This document shows positions 17,218-26,913 of a DNA stretch of 63,721 nt, piece by piece. The DNA is from Anaerolineae bacterium (GTDB lineage: Bacteria; Chloroflexota; Anaerolineae; Anaerolineales; Anaerolineaceae). The notes under the pieces are model-generated. The model saw only the letters and a list, made by a program, of their open reading frames with translations. It was not told the DNA's origin and did not search any database. The translations under genes and the position numbers were made by a program. The stretch's first letter is position 1, and every line of letters starts with the position of its first letter. The DNA is taken from the NCBI GenBank assembly GCA_011176685.1, contig DUED01000017.1, positions 1-63,721 on the forward strand, given 5' to 3'.

Positions 17218-18120
17218 ATGAATACAGCACACGAGTTTGCTCCATCAAGACGAAGAGGAATTCTTATCCACCTCGGTGCAGCATTATTAGTACTCAGCAT
17301 CAGCATTACCCTAGCCCTATTGGCTTTTGAGCAAGGGAGTGGTGGGGTTTTTATGCTTCTGTTAGTAGGTGGGGTATTGGCATTGATGCCACTGCCTTTC
17401 ATCGCTTACAGCGGTTATGCGTTACTTAGAGCAAAATATCTGCTCGACCGCAACGGCTTACGCCTGCGCTGGGGATTACGAAGCATTGATATCCCCATAC
17501 AGGATATCGAGTGGATTCGCCCATTAGGCGAAATGGGATATCAGATTCCACTTCCACCTCTGCGCCTTTTTGGAGTACTGCTTGGGACAATGCAAGTTCG
17601 AGAATTAGGGAAGATCGAATTTCTCGCTTCAGAAAAAAGGAACACCCTTCTTATCAGTACCCTGGGGGAAATCTATGCAATATCCCCCGCCGATCCAAAT
17701 CTTTTTACTCAAGCATTTCAAAATGCCCTGGAAATGGGCTCCATCACACCTATCTCAAGCCAATCAAATCGGGCAGTCACTTTCTTACTGAGAGCATGGC
17801 AAGACAGAAAAATCAAAATATTTGCTTTGATGGGTCTCACGCTCACAATAGCATTATTAATAACAGTGAGCTTCATTATTCCATCGCGGGAGACGATTTT
17901 CCTTGGATACAATTCTCCGGGCAAGATCCCGGAACTCAGCCCTTCAAACCGCCTGCTGCTTTTGCCAATCCTAAGCCTGATTTCATTTAGCGGTGATTTG
18001 ATATTGGGCATTTATCTTTTCCGCAAGCCCGAAACGCGCACTCAAGCCCATGCGATCATTGCCAGCAGCATCATAACCCCAATTCTTTTGTTGGCTGCAC
18101 TACTTTTTCTCTTTATATAA
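17218..18120 (+). CDS. Membrane protein with bacterial PH-like domain
   Basis: A 300-residue protein: two helices at about residues 20-65, then a beta-rich cytoplasmic segment where LLDRNGLRLRWGLRSIDIPI and IEWIRPL resemble the start of a bacterial PH domain, then two or three C-terminal helices (about 195-215, 240-262 and 275-298). No enzyme motif. Proteins of this design are membrane proteins of unknown role. It follows the aminotransferase by 18 bases and may share its transcript. Confidence 0.6.
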   Translation: MNTAHEFAPSRRRGILIHLGAALLVLSISITLALLAFEQGSGGVFMLLLVGGVLALMPLPFIAYSGYALLRAKYLLDRNGLRLRWGLRSIDIPIQDIEWIRPLGEMGYQIPLPPLRLFGVLLGTMQVRELGKIEFLASEKRNTLLISTLGEIYAISPADPNLFTQAFQNALEMGSITPISSQSNRAVTFLLRAWQDRKIKIFALMGLTLTIALLITVSFIIPSRETIFLGYNSPGKIPELSPSNRLLLLPILSLISFSGDLILGIYLFRKPETRTQAHAIIASSIITPILLLAALLFLFI

Positions 18121-18259
18121 ATCAGGACTAAAATCCCCTGAAATATAACTTTTTTACCTAATTATCACTTGCCCCATTGATTTAAAATTATAAAATTAAT
18201 CGGACTATATCTGATAACATATAATTGTGGAATAAATTTATTTATTCAAAGGAATTAAA

Positions 18260-19813
18260 ATGGCTAAAGAAGATCCCAGAATAAACGAGTTACATAAAAT
18301 GCAAGGGAAAGCCAAAATTGGGGGAGGTAAAAAACGAACTGCTAAACAACATGAAAAAGGTAAATTAACAGCACGAGAACGCCTTGACATACTACTTGAT
18401 CCAGGCAGTTTCCATGAAATGGGTGCTTTAATCATCCGCCGGGATGACTCCAGCGCTCCAGAGCATGAAAAATATCTGGGCGATGGTGTCGTAACTGGAT
18501 ACGGGCAAATTAATGGCAGAACTGTTTATACCTATGCGCAGGATTTTACTGTAATGGGCGGCGCCCTAGGTGAAATGCAAAGCCATAAAATCTGCAAAAT
18601 GATGGACCTGGCAGTTCAAAACGGTGTGCCCATCATTGGGTTGATTGACTCCGGCGGTGCGCGAATCCAAGAAGGTGTGCGTAGTCTGGGTGGATATGGC
18701 GAAATTTTCCGCCGCAACGCTCTTTACTCAGGTGTAGTTCCTCAAATCAGTTTAATCCTTGGCCCCTGTGCGGGGGGCGCTGCATACTCCCCTGCCCTAA
18801 CAGACATCATTATCATGGTGGAAAAGCTGTCTTATATGTTTCTTACTGGTCCGAATGTCATCAAATCCGTTACTGGTGAAATTGTAGATTTTGAAAGTTT
18901 GGGAGGAGCAGAAATCCATTTAGGGACAAGTGGAACCGCACATGTAACAAGTACAAAGGAATCTGATGCCCTGGCATTGTGCCGTTCTCTACTTGGATAC
19001 CTGCCAAGCAACAATATGGAAAACCCGCCCTGCTATGCTCCCGCGGATGACCCAACAAGAATAGATAAATCTTTGAACAAAATTGTTCCAATGGATCCTT
19101 CCATACCCTACAACATGCACGATGTAATTCTGCGAATTGTAGACCATAACTCATTTTTAGAGCTGCAATCCACTTTTGCAACAAATGCCATAATTGGTCT
19201 GGCGCGCATGAACGGCTGCACTGTAGGTATTGTCGCTCAAGAGCCCAGTGTCATTGCCGGAGTGATTGACATTAATGCAGCAGATAAAATATGTCGGTTC
19301 GTAAGATTTTGTGATTGTTTCAATATTCCTTTAATTACATTTGTGGATTCACCCGGATTTTTACCGGGTGTGAACCAAGAACACCGTGGGATCATCCGTC
19401 ATGGAGCCAAGGCACTATATGCCTATTCAGAAGCAACAGTTCCCAAAATTAGCATCGTTACCCGTAAAGCATACGGCGGTGCATATTTAGTTATGAGCAG
19501 CAAATATCTTGGCACAGATATTACTTACGCTTGGCCAAGTGCCGAAATTGCTGTAATGGGCCCGGAAGGCGCCACAAATATTCTCTACCATAAAGAGATT
19601 AGCGAAGCGGATAATCCTGAAGCAGAGCGAAAACGCCTGACCGATGAGTATCGCAAACAATTTTTAAATCCCTACGCGGCTGCTTATGCTGGTTCTGTCG
19701 ATGAAGTTATTGAGCCGGCTGAAACTCGAGTAAAAATCATCAGCGCTTTATTAGCACTACATGATAAGCAACTGCAAGCACCAGCCCGAAAACATGGAAA
19801 TTCGCCAGTATAA
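18260..19813 (+). CDS. mmdA: Methylmalonyl-CoA decarboxylase / acyl-CoA carboxyltransferase alpha subunit
   Basis: A 517-residue carboxyltransferase with two crotonase-like halves. The CoA and biotin sites show in DSGGARIQEGV, GPCAGGAAYSPALTD and FVDSPGFLPG, and the C-terminal half has the TRKAYGGAYLVMSS and WPSAEIAVMGPEGA motifs. It would move carboxyl from methylmalonyl-CoA to the biotin carrier encoded two genes on. The neighbours (gamma-like membrane subunit, biotin carrier, beta subunit) show it belongs to the sodium pump rather than to propionyl-CoA carboxylase. The ATG has AAGGA nearby. Confidence 0.93.
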   Translation: MAKEDPRINELHKMQGKAKIGGGKKRTAKQHEKGKLTARERLDILLDPGSFHEMGALIIRRDDSSAPEHEKYLGDGVVTGYGQINGRTVYTYAQDFTVMGGALGEMQSHKICKMMDLAVQNGVPIIGLIDSGGARIQEGVRSLGGYGEIFRRNALYSGVVPQISLILGPCAGGAAYSPALTDIIIMVEKLSYMFLTGPNVIKSVTGEIVDFESLGGAEIHLGTSGTAHVTSTKESDALALCRSLLGYLPSNNMENPPCYAPADDPTRIDKSLNKIVPMDPSIPYNMHDVILRIVDHNSFLELQSTFATNAIIGLARMNGCTVGIVAQEPSVIAGVIDINAADKICRFVRFCDCFNIPLITFVDSPGFLPGVNQEHRGIIRHGAKALYAYSEATVPKISIVTRKAYGGAYLVMSSKYLGTDITYAWPSAEIAVMGPEGATNILYHKEISEADNPEAERKRLTDEYRKQFLNPYAAAYAGSVDEVIEPAETRVKIISALLALHDKQLQAPARKHGNSPV

Positions 19814-19831
19814 ATATGGAGAATAAATAGT

Positions 19832-20176
19832 ATGCATAATTTGGAAAACGCTTTATTTATCACTGCAATAGGAATAGGATTGGTCTTTGTGGGGATTATT
19901 TTCCTGTGGGGATTAATGGCGCTGTTAGTTCGATTGCCGTTCAAGCAAAGAAGTACAACAATTAAACCCACACAACCTTCTGCTAAGACAGAGCAAGAAG
20001 AACTGAATCTTAAAAGGCAAGCAGTCGCAGCAGCAATAGTTGCTGCAATCTCCTTACAAAATGCTTCTCTAATAACATCTGCACATAAAGTACGAGAGAC
20101 TATAAGCCCATGGCAAGCTGGCTATCGGAGCCGCCAGCTAAACCAGACGTCGCACATATTCAATCGCAAACATTAA
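19832..20176 (+). CDS. Decarboxylase gamma/delta-like subunit (OadG family)
   Basis: A 114-residue protein with one N-terminal transmembrane helix (about residues 10-36, TAIGIGLVFVGIIFLWGLMA) and a charged cytoplasmic tail with a second helix AAAIVAAISLQNA. It matches the small OadG/MmdD subunit that holds the carboxyltransferase and biotin parts against the membrane beta subunit. Its place between alpha and biotin carrier genes supports this. Confidence 0.8.
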   Translation: MHNLENALFITAIGIGLVFVGIIFLWGLMALLVRLPFKQRSTTIKPTQPSAKTEQEELNLKRQAVAAAIVAAISLQNASLITSAHKVRETISPWQAGYRSRQLNQTSHIFNRKH

Positions 20177-20187
20177 GGTAAACCGGT

Positions 20188-20625
20188 ATGAAAATCCATG
20201 TGAGAATTCAGAATAAAACCTACCAAGTTATTGTTGACGACATTCATTCCAGGCCGATTCAAGCAAGTGTGGACGGTGAAATATTTGAGGTATGGCCGGA
20301 AGAAACACTGATCCCATCAGAGCAGCAAAAACAAATTACTCTCGGCGCAGTCACCCCTCAAGTCAAATCAGTGGAGATTGACAAACCAGTTTCAGAACTC
20401 ACAAAAAAATCCAAACAAATCAAAGCCCCTATTCCTGGTGTTATTTCGAGTATTAATATAAATGATGGCGATAAAGTCAATTACGGGCAGGAACTATGTG
20501 TGCTGGAAGCAATGAAAATGAAAAATTCAATTCGCGCCAACCGAGATGGCATTATTTCCAAAATATGTGTCTCTGTCGGCGAGCAGGTGAAGCATAGCCA
20601 AGTTCTAATGGAATACCAAGACTGA
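20188..20625 (+). CDS. mmdC: Biotin carboxyl carrier subunit
   Basis: A 145-residue protein with a flexible N-terminal half and a C-terminal biotinyl domain (about 75-145). The biotinylated lysine lies in EAMKMKN, and APIPGVISSININDGDKV is the family start of that domain. Biotin here carries CO2 from the alpha subunit to the beta subunit. It is flanked by the gamma-like and beta genes with short spacing, in one operon. Confidence 0.92.
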   Translation: MKIHVRIQNKTYQVIVDDIHSRPIQASVDGEIFEVWPEETLIPSEQQKQITLGAVTPQVKSVEIDKPVSELTKKSKQIKAPIPGVISSININDGDKVNYGQELCVLEAMKMKNSIRANRDGIISKICVSVGEQVKHSQVLMEYQD

Positions 20626-20638
20626 ATCAGGATCAATA

Positions 20639-21766
20639 ATGGATCTAACAACCCTCATCAATGAAATCTCAAATGGGCTTGCCTTCTTCTACTGGGGAAA
20701 CGCAGTTATGATCGGCGTAGGTTTAGTACTAATTTATCTTGCTATTGTAAAGGAATATGAACCTGTATTATTACTACCCATTGGTTTTGGATGCATTTTA
20801 GCTAATTTGGGAATGACAGCTTCCGCTGATGGAGAGGGTTTTCTTTCAGTCCTTTACCGCGCAGGGATACGTTCAGAACTTTTTCCTCTACTGATCTTCA
20901 TAGGTATTGGAGGTATGATCGATTTCAGTCCTCTGCTCGCTCAACCTAAAATGGCACTATTAGGAGCAGCAGGGCAATTAGGCATTTTCGGCACGCTCTT
21001 ATTAGCCACACTGCTGGGGTTCGACTTAAATGAGGCGGCTTCAATTGGCGTGATCGGTGCAATTGATGGACCTACTGCAATATATGTCAGCAGCAAACTT
21101 GCTCCGGAACTTCTGGCTCCTATTGCAGTGACTGCATATTCCTATATGAGTCTCGTACCAATCATACAACCACCTATAATGAAATTGCTAACCACCCGCA
21201 AAGAGCGTTTAATCCGCATGGATTATGCGCCGCGCCCAGTATCAAAGCAAGCATTAATCATCTTTCCGATTGTTGTAACAATTTTAATCAGTCTGCTAGC
21301 ACCCATCGCTGCTCCTCTGATTGCTGCCCTTATGCTTGGTAACCTGCTAAAGGAATCCGGGGTAGTCGAACGACTTAATAAATCAGCTCAAAATGAGATC
21401 ATCAATGTGGCTACTTTGTTCTTAGGAGTGACAATAGGCGCTACTATGACTGCTGAAAGCTTCCTGCGTATTGATACTCTTATGATCTTGGGTTTGGGTT
21501 TGCTGGCATTTATTTTTGATTCCGCTGCTGGTCTATTGTTTGGCAAAATAATGTCCTTTTTTTCTGGCGGAAAAATCAATCCGCTTATTGGAGCATGCGG
21601 TATCAGCGCATTCCCGATGGCTGGACGGCTTTCTGCAAAAATGGCTCAAGACGAGGATTTCGAGAACTTCATCCTAATGCACGCAATGGGTTCTAATACT
21701 GCTGGTCAATTAGGAAGCGTGATTGCCGGGGGACTTTTGTTAACACTTGTTGTGTCTATCAAATAA
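20639..21766 (+). CDS. mmdB: Sodium-translocating decarboxylase beta subunit
   Basis: A 375-residue integral membrane protein of the OadB/MmdB/GcdB family with about nine to eleven helices. The conserved IGAIDGPTAIYVSSKLAP segment holds the Asp of the ion path, and NPLIGACGISAFPMAGR is the family C-terminal loop with the conserved Asn and Ser. It decarboxylates biotin and pumps sodium out. The gene ends the operon, followed by a terminator. Such pumps mark anaerobes that draw energy from succinate or propionate metabolism. Confidence 0.93.
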   Translation: MDLTTLINEISNGLAFFYWGNAVMIGVGLVLIYLAIVKEYEPVLLLPIGFGCILANLGMTASADGEGFLSVLYRAGIRSELFPLLIFIGIGGMIDFSPLLAQPKMALLGAAGQLGIFGTLLLATLLGFDLNEAASIGVIGAIDGPTAIYVSSKLAPELLAPIAVTAYSYMSLVPIIQPPIMKLLTTRKERLIRMDYAPRPVSKQALIIFPIVVTILISLLAPIAAPLIAALMLGNLLKESGVVERLNKSAQNEIINVATLFLGVTIGATMTAESFLRIDTLMILGLGLLAFIFDSAAGLLFGKIMSFFSGGKINPLIGACGISAFPMAGRLSAKMAQDEDFENFILMHAMGSNTAGQLGSVIAGGLLLTLVVSIK

Positions 21767-21787
21767 TCAATATTAGCTGCAATAAAA

Positions 21788-21816
21788 AACCGCTCTCAGG
21801 AGCGGTTACTTTTTTC
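21788..21816 (+). terminator. Terminator of the sodium pump operon
   Basis: AACCGCTC (21788-21795) pairs with GAGCGGTT (21800-21807) across loop TCAG, followed by ACTTTTTT. It lies between two converging genes. Confidence 0.9.
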
Positions 21817-21838
21817 CTTTTTATGTTCTTGGCTTCAA

Positions 21839-22510
21839 CTATTTTTTGTCCGATTCTCCTACAAAATAATAACCGACACCGCGTTCTGTCTTTATATATT
21901 TGGGGTTGCGTGGATTATCTTCAACTGCCCGGCGCAACCAGCTGATATGTACATCCAAAGAACGCATATCACCAAAGTATTCTGTCTCCCAGATCTTACG
22001 AAACAACTCTTCGCGTTGATGAACAACACCTGGCTTTTTCATTAATGTCTTCATCAATCTAAAAAGGCGTGGGGTTAGTCTTGTCTTTTTTCCATTACAA
22101 TGAACCCAACGTTGATCAAGATCCAATTTAATCGAACCTACTTCCAGCATTTTGTTCTGATCCATAGTGATAAATGGACGCAAACGGTTAACCAATTTCT
22201 GTAAAGTAAAAGGAAGATTCAGAACCTCGTCTGCGGTATTGTTGCTTCCCACCCTTGAATCCTGCGATAATACTAGAACAATTGGGGTTTCTGTTACAGC
22301 ATTACGTACAGATTGACAAATCCTTGAGCCAGTGGTTCGCATAGAATCGGCGTCGATTACGATTGCATGTGGTTGATTTTTTTTAAGGTATTTTATTGCC
22401 GAGCTACCATTTGGAACTGATTCAACTTCAAAACCCTTTTTTAACAATCCCCCCGAAAAAGATGGACGGGCAGCACGTTTACCCTCAATTACAAGTACTA
22501 AAGGTTTCAT
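21839..22510 (-). CDS. OmpR-type response regulator with degenerate receiver
   Basis: A 223-residue regulator with an N-terminal receiver (1-118) and a C-terminal winged helix (about 130-218, LTPRLFRLMKTLMKKPGVVH, then TERGVGYYF). The likely phospho-acceptor Asp53 is present in VIDAD, but the acidic pair that binds magnesium is EG (residues 9-10) and the switch lysine of the usual KPF is Leu in LNLPF. Phosphorylation may be weak or absent. No histidine kinase gene is adjacent. The frame extends to an ATG-like start at 22555; I choose the start at MKPLVLVIEG because the receiver begins there, though neither start has a good ribosome site. Confidence 0.85.
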   Translation of the reverse strand: MKPLVLVIEGKRAARPSFSGGLLKKGFEVESVPNGSSAIKYLKKNQPHAIVIDADSMRTTGSRICQSVRNAVTETPIVLVLSQDSRVGSNNTADEVLNLPFTLQKLVNRLRPFITMDQNKMLEVGSIKLDLDQRWVHCNGKKTRLTPRLFRLMKTLMKKPGVVHQREELFRKIWETEYFGDMRSLDVHISWLRRAVEDNPRNPKYIKTERGVGYYFVGESDKK

Positions 22511-22800
22511 TGAATAATTTTCAACCAAGCATTGGCATAAATACTTTAGAATCAAATATTAATAATAACGTAATAAGAATCCACTCTCACTTGAATTAGC
22601 AACTTGGGCTAGACGTTCTTTACCTCTTAATTATCCTATATTGTTCTTTAAATTTTACCCTTAGGGATTTGATCACGTGGGTAACTTGTAAAAATTATAC
22701 CTTAATCTTAAAAAAACATACAATTTAATATCTTTTAATTTCTAAATAACCAGTCACATGCTAAAATAATGATAATGAGTTCTTCTTTCTCGGAGTGGGT

Positions 22801-23403
22801 ATGGCTGGTCTAATCGAAGTACAAATTGATAGTTTGCGTGTAAGTCTAACCAACCAACAGCGTATCGTAATTCTAAAGCAGGTAAATGCTGACCGTTATT
22901 TGCCCATCTGGATTGGTCCCTACGAAGCAGAAGCGATAACTATCGCCCTGCAAGAAATTGAAATTGCACGTCCACAAACGCACGACCTGATAAAAAACGT
23001 AATCTCTAAACTTGGAGGAAAGATTGGTCGCATTGTGATTAGTGAATTGAAAGATGATATTTATTATGGTGCGATCATAATTAACAAAAATAACCAATCC
23101 ATTGAAATCGATTCAAGACCTTCTGATGCAATCGCTCTGGCGGTACGTACACACACGCCAATTTTTATCTCCAGTGAGGTAATGGATGAAGCCAGTATTA
23201 CACCAGAAATTGAGATGGGGGAAGAAACTATATCTAACAAACCCTCTAAAGACCTCAAAACGAGCCAAGTTGAAAAAACCCTGGGAGATGAGAGATTGAC
23301 CATATTTGATGAATATCTTAAAGCCCAGGGGCAGGACAAAATTGATCATTCCAACGATAAGAACCAAGAGGGAAAACCGCCAGACGATAAAAAAAATAAA
23401 TAA
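22801..23403 (+). CDS. Bifunctional nuclease (BFN/DUF151) family protein
   Basis: A 200-residue protein whose first 130 residues match the BFN domain: RIVILKQVNADRYLPIWIGP, then EAEAITIALQ, and DSRPSDAIALAVRTHTPIF. This family has reported DNase/RNase activity. The C-terminal 65 residues are charged and probably disordered. Start chosen at the ATG (22801), two codons inside the longest frame, since CGGAG precedes it. dnaB follows 26 bases later, so the two are likely co-transcribed. Confidence 0.88.
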   Translation: MAGLIEVQIDSLRVSLTNQQRIVILKQVNADRYLPIWIGPYEAEAITIALQEIEIARPQTHDLIKNVISKLGGKIGRIVISELKDDIYYGAIIINKNNQSIEIDSRPSDAIALAVRTHTPIFISSEVMDEASITPEIEMGEETISNKPSKDLKTSQVEKTLGDERLTIFDEYLKAQGQDKIDHSNDKNQEGKPPDDKKNK

Positions 23404-23429
23404 CTACAATTCAAACTTATGTCAAACTT

Positions 23430-24812
23430 ATGAATGATTTCCCTTCTTTCAAAGACACTGAAGCACAGTCTATCCAATCCCAACCACATAACCGCCAAGC
23501 GGAGGAGTCGGTCCTGGGTTCTGTGCTGATAAACCCGGAATCTTACTATGATATTGCTCAAATCCTTAAAGGAATTAATTTCTACATTATTCGTAATCGC
23601 TGGATATGGGAAGTGTTCAATCACTTGCACAATCATCGGATTCCAATTGACATTCTGACTGTTAGCGAAGAACTGGATAAACGAAATCAGCTCAATGAAA
23701 TTGGTGGTCAGGCATATCTGTTGTCACTGGTCAATCAAACACCCAGTTCATTAAATGTGGAAGCATATGCACAAATCGTAGATGAAACATCTGTACGCAG
23801 ACAGATGCTAAATGCTGCCAATGAGATAGCCAAACTAGCTTATGACCAGGAAAAGAGAGTAAACTCTATCTTGGATTCCGCCGAGAAATCCATCTTCAAT
23901 CTGAGTGAAAGGCGCATCCGGCGTGACTTACAACCGATTAAGTCAGTTTTGAGTGAATATTACGATCGGGTTTCACAACTGTCACAGCAAAAAAATGAAT
24001 TTTTTGGTGTACCAACCGGCTTGATTGATCTTGATAAAGTGCTCGGTGGAATGCAAAAATCTGACTTACTAATTATAGCCGGTAGACCTGCATCTGGTAA
24101 GACAGGGTTCTTGCTCACGGTTGCCAAAAATGCTGCTCAAAAACATAAAAAACATGTGGCTTTTTTCTCATTAGAGATGTCCAATGAACAGCTGGTCCAG
24201 AGGTTAATTGCACAGGAAACTCATCTCAATACACAGAGACTTCGTTCCGGAGATCTAGAGGATGATGAATGGCCCCTTTTTACACATGCTATCGAAGTAT
24301 TGAGTGATACAAATATCTTTCTTGATGACACACCGGCAATTACCCCCATTCAAATGCGTACGAAATGCCGCCGCCTGCACCTTGAATATCATCTCGATCT
24401 GATATTGGTAGATTACATCCAATTGATGTCCAGTGACACACGAACAGAAAACCGGGTACAGGAAGTCTCTTATATTTCACGTAATCTAAAAACCCTTGCA
24501 AAAGAACTGAACGTGCCTGTACTTGCAGCCGCTCAGCTTTCTCGTGCTGTAGAACAACGCGCTGATAAACGCCCCATGCTTTCCGACCTACGCGAATCTG
24601 GAAGCTTAGAGCAGGATTCTGATATTGTAATGTTTATTCATCGACCTGAAGCCTTGAAAAAGGAAAGTGAAAAACAGAACATTACCAAAATCATCGTTGC
24701 CAAACACCGTAATGGACCTACTCATTCCGGAATTGAAATTGTTTTCTTAAACGACATTGCCCGATTTGAAAATGCAGCCACACTACCATTTAATAAATCT
24801 AAAAAGGGGTAG
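23430..24812 (+). CDS. dnaB: Replicative DNA helicase DnaB
   Basis: A 460-residue RecA-fold hexameric helicase. The N-terminal collar domain starts at PHNRQAEESVLGSVLI, the Walker A motif is GRPASGKTG (about 217-225), Walker B lies in LDLILVDYIQLM, and AAQLSRAVEQR and SDLRESGSLEQDSD are the family motifs IV/V. It unwinds the fork ahead of the polymerase. The next two genes encode a DnaD-domain protein and a loader, giving a helicase-loading module. Confidence 0.95.
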   Translation: MNDFPSFKDTEAQSIQSQPHNRQAEESVLGSVLINPESYYDIAQILKGINFYIIRNRWIWEVFNHLHNHRIPIDILTVSEELDKRNQLNEIGGQAYLLSLVNQTPSSLNVEAYAQIVDETSVRRQMLNAANEIAKLAYDQEKRVNSILDSAEKSIFNLSERRIRRDLQPIKSVLSEYYDRVSQLSQQKNEFFGVPTGLIDLDKVLGGMQKSDLLIIAGRPASGKTGFLLTVAKNAAQKHKKHVAFFSLEMSNEQLVQRLIAQETHLNTQRLRSGDLEDDEWPLFTHAIEVLSDTNIFLDDTPAITPIQMRTKCRRLHLEYHLDLILVDYIQLMSSDTRTENRVQEVSYISRNLKTLAKELNVPVLAAAQLSRAVEQRADKRPMLSDLRESGSLEQDSDIVMFIHRPEALKKESEKQNITKIIVAKHRNGPTHSGIEIVFLNDIARFENAATLPFNKSKKG

Positions 24813-24820
24813 AGGGCATC

Positions 24821-25507
24821 ATGCAACCATTCATGGGCTTTACTAATAACGCAACACTTTCCACACGATTACCCGATCAATTTGTGACTCAACTCCTCCC
24901 GACAATTGACGACCTTAATGAATTAAAAATAACATTATATGCCTTATGGTTCATTCAAAAAAGCGGGGACGAGGTAAACCCAATAACCCTAAAGGATTTG
25001 CTATCAGACAGTCAATTTATTACCGGGTTCGGGGACAACCTAACTAAAATCAAACAACAATTCATCGAAGGACTGGAAAAAGCCCTAAAACGCGGATCAT
25101 TGATTACTAATGATTCGGGTAGTGATATCGAGAATGCTCGTTTCTTTATGAATTCCCCGCGAGGTCGAAAAGCAATGGCCGAGATATCAGAACCTACAAC
25201 CCTAATTGAAAAAAAGAAAACAATCACTGAAAAGAGTGAAAAATTGAATATTTTTCACCTTTATGAGGAGAATTTTGGAACACTGACACCAATGATCGCT
25301 GAATCTTTGCGAGATGCAGAAAATAAATTCCCACCTCAATGGATTAGAGAAGCTATGCATATAGCCGTGAAAAATAATGTGCGTCGTTGGCGCTATGTAG
25401 AAGCAATTCTGAATGGCTGGCAGGAGGAAGGACATCATGGAGCCGATAAAAAAGACCCTGGAGAGGATATCATCAGATATGCCAAAGAGAGATTCGGCAA
25501 ATCATAA
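24821..25507 (+). CDS. DnaD-domain replication protein
   Basis: A 228-residue protein. Residues 1-140 contain a winged-helix-like start as in DnaD/DnaB (Gram-positive) proteins; residues 155-225 match the DnaD C-terminal domain with FGTLTPMIAESLRDAENKFP and the marker YVEAILNGW. DnaD proteins remodel DNA and help recruit the helicase loader at origins and stalled forks. The following loader gene starts inside its last 71 bases, so translation is coupled. Confidence 0.82.
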   Translation: MQPFMGFTNNATLSTRLPDQFVTQLLPTIDDLNELKITLYALWFIQKSGDEVNPITLKDLLSDSQFITGFGDNLTKIKQQFIEGLEKALKRGSLITNDSGSDIENARFFMNSPRGRKAMAEISEPTTLIEKKKTITEKSEKLNIFHLYEENFGTLTPMIAESLRDAENKFPPQWIREAMHIAVKNNVRRWRYVEAILNGWQEEGHHGADKKDPGEDIIRYAKERFGKS

Positions 25508-26819
25508 GCCCAAAAAAAAGAAATTAGAAAATAAAAAACAAAAGCCATGCCCTATTTGTGGCGGCATTGGTTTTGTTAGACGAGACCTGCCCATTGATCA
25601 CCCACAATTTGGCCAATTAGAAATATGTGTCTGTCGGAAAGAGGAAGCACAAAAAACAAAATTTATAAGATTATATAACCTAAGCAATATCGATGCTTTC
25701 AAGCAAATGACATTCAGCACTTTTAAAGTAGGCGGTCGAGGAGGCAAAAATGATGTGAACGGGACCTTAGAGGTGGCTTTTAAAACAGCCCAGAATTTTG
25801 CTCAGAACCTAAATGGTTGGCTATTATTAATGGGAAACTATGGCTGTGGAAAAACCCATTTAGCTGCCGCCATTGCCAATACTGTTGTTACTTCAGGAGT
25901 GCCAACTCTTTTCCTAACTGTGCCTGACCTTCTGGATTGGCTTCGTTCTACCTTTGCAAATAAGGAAGCTACCTATGAGGATCGTTTTGATGAAATCCGT
26001 AATATTCACCTCTTAGTTCTTGACGACCTTGGTACCCAAAATACCACTCCTTGGGCGCGCGAGAAACTTTATCAGATTATCAACTTCCGCTATATCAAGC
26101 AACTCCCAACTGTATTAACCACTAATTTGAATTTAAATGAGATTGATGATCGCATAAGCTCAAGATTACAAGATAAAAATCTCGTAACAAAGATATTTAT
26201 CACCTCGCCAGATTATAGAAACCCATTAATCGAAACAACAATCTCTCCAATCTCGTCCTTAGCTAACCTGAGCCATCACCGCACCTTTAATGAATTTTCC
26301 CCACGCCATAACGAAAAATTAACAGCTTCTGAACAAAAAAGTTTAGACAAAGTAATTAAAGCTGCCATACAATTTGCTGAAAAACCAAAGGGATGGATTC
26401 TATTCATTGGAAAATACCGAACAGGTAAAACTCATCTAGCTGCAGCAATCGGTCATTACCGCACCGGGTTTGGAGAAAATCCGATTTTCACTAGCGTGCC
26501 TGATCTTCTAGACCACTTACGGGCTACATTTAGCCCTAAAAGCACTATCTCATATGATAAGGTCTTTACACAGGTCCGTACAACAAATCTATTAATTCTG
26601 GATGACCTGAAAACACAAAACGCCACTCCATGGGCAAGGGAAAAATTATTTCAAATTTTTAATTACAGATACGAGCGAGAACTACCAACAGTGGTAACAG
26701 CAACCCCACCTATCGAAGACATCGATGCCCATATTTTAAGCAGATTATTAGATGAACGTATCTGTAAAATCATTGAAATCAACGTTCCTTACTATAAACC
26801 AAATAAAACTAAAAAGTAA
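25437..26819 (+). CDS. Helicase loader with two tandem DnaC/IstB-like AAA+ domains
   Basis: Start chosen at ATG 25437 because AGGAGG lies ten bases upstream; the resulting protein has 460 residues. A cysteine cluster near the N-terminus (C38, C41, C64, C66) may bind zinc. AAA+ domain 1 has Walker A GNYGCGKT at 133-140, Walker B LLVLDDLG at 192-199 and sensor-1 TTN at 228-230. Domain 2 repeats this with GKYRTGKT at 325-332 and LLILDDLK at 385-392, but the sensor-1 Asn is replaced (TAT). Each has a late Arg (243, 436). Normal loaders have one such domain and 230-330 residues. Placed after dnaB and dnaD, it should load DnaB. Confidence 0.85.
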   Translation: MEPIKKTLERISSDMPKRDSANHKPKKKKLENKKQKPCPICGGIGFVRRDLPIDHPQFGQLEICVCRKEEAQKTKFIRLYNLSNIDAFKQMTFSTFKVGGRGGKNDVNGTLEVAFKTAQNFAQNLNGWLLLMGNYGCGKTHLAAAIANTVVTSGVPTLFLTVPDLLDWLRSTFANKEATYEDRFDEIRNIHLLVLDDLGTQNTTPWAREKLYQIINFRYIKQLPTVLTTNLNLNEIDDRISSRLQDKNLVTKIFITSPDYRNPLIETTISPISSLANLSHHRTFNEFSPRHNEKLTASEQKSLDKVIKAAIQFAEKPKGWILFIGKYRTGKTHLAAAIGHYRTGFGENPIFTSVPDLLDHLRATFSPKSTISYDKVFTQVRTTNLLILDDLKTQNATPWAREKLFQIFNYRYERELPTVVTATPPIEDIDAHILSRLLDERICKIIEINVPYYKPNKTKK

Positions 26820-26913
26820 CGGTAGGTGTTTTTAAAAAAATAAATTAAATCGGCGTTTTAATAAAAAATATTGCTGCTGTTTCGAGCCACCAAAAAATCC
26901 AATCCGAATATTT

